Assembly (NCBI RefSeq): GCF_030811835.1
Contig: NZ_JAUSRO010000009.1
Coordinates: 1-64,000, forward strand
Reading direction: 5' to 3'
Source of the DNA: Variovorax ginsengisoli
GTDB taxonomy: Bacteria > Pseudomonadota > Gammaproteobacteria > Burkholderiales > Burkholderiaceae_C
DNA: 64,000 nucleotides
Shown here: positions 62,048 through 64,000 of the stretch, one piece after another
How positions within the stretch are numbered: position 1 is the first letter of the stretch
Layout: every line of letters begins with the position of its first letter
Notes under the pieces: model-generated
What the model was told of the DNA's origin: nothing
Databases searched by the model: none
Seen by the model: only the letters and a program-made list of their open reading frames with translations
Program-made: the position numbers and the translations under genes

Positions 62048-62175
62048 CGCCGCCCCTGGTTCGAAATGCCAAGCGGGCTGTGCATGTGCCTCGCGGCCTG
62101 CGCCTGTGGATCGCCCGCACAGCGGCATCGCGCCATGTCCAGACTCAACTCGTCAAGAAACAACCTCTTGCCGCT

Positions 62176-62667
62176 TCACCCCTGGCCCTCCAGCCCGTGC
62201 CGCTGGTGCCACTCCGCCAGCGATTCGGATGGAAAGCGTGCGAAGTGCTTGTGGCCCCGGCCCTTGGGCACGTCCTCCCAATCGGCGGCAAAGTCGAGCG
62301 CCGCCTCGACCACCTCGGGCGGCTTGGGCAGCGGCGTGTCGATGGCCGAGGCATGTGGATGGATCAGCTCGGGCCAGCGCGGGTCCCACAGCCACAGCGC
62401 GCTGCCGCATTTCAGGCAGAAGCGGCGCTCGGCCTTCGAGCGGGTGGCACGCTTTCCCTCCTCGCGCATCACCGCGTGGTAGGTGCCCAGGTGCTTTTCC
62501 CCCTTGACCTTCAGGGTGCGGGCGTCGCCGCCCAGGTTGATCGCATAGCCGCCACCGCCGGCCGTCTTGCGGCAGATCGAGCAATGGCAGTGCATGAACG
62601 GGACCGGGCTGTCGGCGTCGAGCGAGAAGCGGACGGCGCGGCAATGGCAGGAGCCTTCGAGGTGCAT
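62176..62667 (-). CDS. GFA (glutathione-dependent formaldehyde-activating-like) zinc protein
   Basis: A 163-residue CENP-V/GFA-fold protein. Zinc cysteines: GSCHCRAV, HCHCSICRKTAGG and FCLKCGSAL, the complete family set. ATG 62667 has AGAGGAAA upstream; an earlier ATG adds 13 residues without a ribosome site. The founding member was reported to help glutathione react with formaldehyde, but most members have unknown roles. The formaldehyde-type dehydrogenase at 55 kb makes aldehyde detoxification a fair guess. Confidence 0.92.
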   Translation of the reverse strand: MHLEGSCHCRAVRFSLDADSPVPFMHCHCSICRKTAGGGGYAINLGGDARTLKVKGEKHLGTYHAVMREEGKRATRSKAERRFCLKCGSALWLWDPRWPELIHPHASAIDTPLPKPPEVVEAALDFAADWEDVPKGRGHKHFARFPSESLAEWHQRHGLEGQG

Positions 62668-62784
62668 GGGTTTCCTCTCGAGAACGGATCGAATGATCCG
62701 GTGCACCCCACTCTACACAACGCGTCTCAAAAGGCCGACGCGCGCGTCAGCACCTGGCGCAGCACGTGGACTCTCCGCTCACCC

Positions 62785-63840
62785 TCAGACTTTGACTTCC
62801 CGGTTGAAGCGGTCGATGTATTCCGCGCGGCGCGGGTTGAGCTTGGCCCAGTCGACGCCGTTCATGGCCTCGATGTCGGCCATGTTCTTGGCATAGGCCT
62901 GCAGACCGGGGCTGAAGACCGCCTTGGTGCTCACCGGCGCGACGAAGTACGGCGCGGCGGCCATCTGCGTCTGCACCTCGGGGCTGAGCGCCGCGTTGAT
63001 GTAGGCCGCGGCGAGGTCGGGGTTCTTCGTGTTCTTCACGATGTGCATCACGCTCTTGATGTGGATCCAGCCGGTGTCCGGCTTGGCCAGCGCGACAGGC
63101 ACGCCCTTGCCCTGCAGGTCGCCCACGTTGTTGTTGTAGTGGACCGAGATGTCGATCTGCCCCTGCTGGAACAGCGTGGCCAGCGAGCCCGGGTTGCTGG
63201 CCACTGCGCTCACGTTGGGCATCAGCTTCTTCACGAAGGCGAAGGCCGGCTCGAGGTTTTCCTCGCTGCCGCCGTTGAGGCGCGCGATCTCGACCATCCA
63301 CGCTGACATCAGCGTCGAGCCCATGCCCGCCAAGCCGACGCGGCCCTTGTACTCGGGCTTGAGCAGGTCGTTCCAGGAGCGCGGCGGGTTCTTGATCTTC
63401 TCGGTGTTGTAGGCGATGCCGATGATCTGGCCCGAGACGAAGACGCCGAGGCCGCGCGGGTCGACCAGCTTGCTCGGCACGTCCTTCAGGTAGGGCATCT
63501 TGTCGGCCGGGATCTTCTCGAAGATGTCCTGCGACAGTGCAGCCAGGTAGGGGCCTTCGTCCAGGATGATGACGTCGAAGGGCGGATTGGCCTTGGACGC
63601 CACCACCTTCGACACGGTGTCAACCGCCAGCGAAGACACGAGGTTGGTCGATGCGCCGGTGGCTTTGGCGAAGGCCGGCAGCAGGATGGCGCGGTGCGCC
63701 GATTCCCAGGCGCCCGGGTAGGTGGTCGCGGAGATCGACTTGGCCTGCGCATGCGAGAGGCCGGCGTGCAGCGCCAAGTGGGCGGCGCCGATGCCGGCGG
63801 CCCTCTGCAGCAGTTGGCGGCGGGACAGTGACGTGCTCAT
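62785..63840 (-). CDS. Tat-exported ABC transporter binding protein (polyamine/iron type)
   Basis: A 351-residue extracellular solute-binding protein of the PotD/SBP_bac_8 class. The N-terminus SLSRRQLLQRAAGIGAAHLA is a twin-arginine signal, so the protein is exported folded. The mature part starts near KSISATTYPGAWESAHRAIL and contains PFDVIILDEGPYLAALSQDI and GVPVALAKPDTGWIHIKSVM. AAAGGA precedes ATG 63840. Typical ligands are putrescine, spermidine, ferric iron or aminoalkylphosphonates. Permease and ATPase genes should lie left or outside; none is in the window. Confidence 0.9.
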   Translation of the reverse strand: MSTSLSRRQLLQRAAGIGAAHLALHAGLSHAQAKSISATTYPGAWESAHRAILLPAFAKATGASTNLVSSLAVDTVSKVVASKANPPFDVIILDEGPYLAALSQDIFEKIPADKMPYLKDVPSKLVDPRGLGVFVSGQIIGIAYNTEKIKNPPRSWNDLLKPEYKGRVGLAGMGSTLMSAWMVEIARLNGGSEENLEPAFAFVKKLMPNVSAVASNPGSLATLFQQGQIDISVHYNNNVGDLQGKGVPVALAKPDTGWIHIKSVMHIVKNTKNPDLAAAYINAALSPEVQTQMAAAPYFVAPVSTKAVFSPGLQAYAKNMADIEAMNGVDWAKLNPRRAEYIDRFNREVKV

Positions 63841-64000
63841 GGAAATCCTTTGTGCAACAAAACCTGGGGTCCAGGCACGTCGGCTGTGCGCAATCTTCGT
63901 GCCACGGAAGCGCTCGCCCGTGAGGCCCTGTTCGACGGGAGAACGACCACCACGACGGTGCGCACCCATGCGCTAATTTGACACGGCTCGCACCATTTGT
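63841..64000. other. upstream of binding-protein gene, window edge
   Basis: 160 bp to the window end without a complete gene. Presumably holds the promoter of the binding-protein gene. Confidence 0.4.

Overview
The window is high-GC DNA whose protein families (TctC/Bug binding proteins in several copies, an IS407-group insertion sequence, DUF3606 proteins, a Fic-type mobile mystery pair) point to a betaproteobacterium of the Burkholderiales, most like Comamonadaceae such as Variovorax. That is an inference from gene content; there is no rRNA or tRNA here to confirm it. The region looks like a chromosomal accessory or catabolic zone: intact catabolic and transport operons alternate with decayed mobile DNA.

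Layout. 0.2-1.3 kb: YidD-like fragment and a secreted MBL-fold hydrolase. 1.9-7.1 kb: a surface-signalling iron-uptake set (ECF sigma factor, FecR-type regulator, TonB receptor, PepSY membrane protein), followed at once by an IS30 relic. 7.7-21.4 kb: a large catabolic locus with a family-5 binding protein, two permeases and a fused ATPase, an amidase, a C45-type Ntn hydrolase, two alpha/beta hydrolases, a class III aminotransferase and a semialdehyde dehydrogenase, arranged around a GntR-type regulator with two winged-helix segments. A PaiB-like protein follows. It reads as import of an amide or peptide-like compound, release of an omega-amino acid, and its conversion to a dicarboxylate.

22.1-30.6 kb is a genomic scrapyard: IS3 and IS5-like relics, an IS3-family element with a hole in its DDE core, a frameshifted histidine phosphatase, a small gene split by an amber stop, an mmpA-mmpB (XRE plus Fic) pair with twin palindromic operators, structured intergenic DNA, a ParDE-like toxin-antitoxin pair, an IS407-group element and a cut-off uvrA tail. 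30.6-37.9 kb is a complete RND efflux operon with its outer-membrane lipoprotein, divergent from a SufR-like regulator rich in C-terminal cysteines. 37.9-41.7 kb holds an IS3 relic sitting in a broken conjugative relaxase, an intact LacI regulator, its decayed inverted paralogue, and scraps of an enolase-superfamily enzyme and a TctC protein.

42.4-45.9 kb encodes a multi-PAS hybrid histidine kinase and a stand-alone receiver. 45.9-52.0 kb is a dicarboxylate locus (FumC, TctC protein, DctA, a fumarase/aspartase-superfamily lyase) behind a GntR/UTRA regulator with a perfect 15-bp inverted repeat. After an AT-rich, nearly empty stretch, 53.4-63.8 kb carries DUF2867 and DUF3606 proteins, a glutathione-independent-type formaldehyde/alcohol dehydrogenase, a two-component flavin monooxygenase with its reductase and an AraC regulator, a divergent TetR-SDR pair, a GFA protein and a Tat-exported binding protein. 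No CRISPR array, rRNA, tRNA or phage structural gene was seen.
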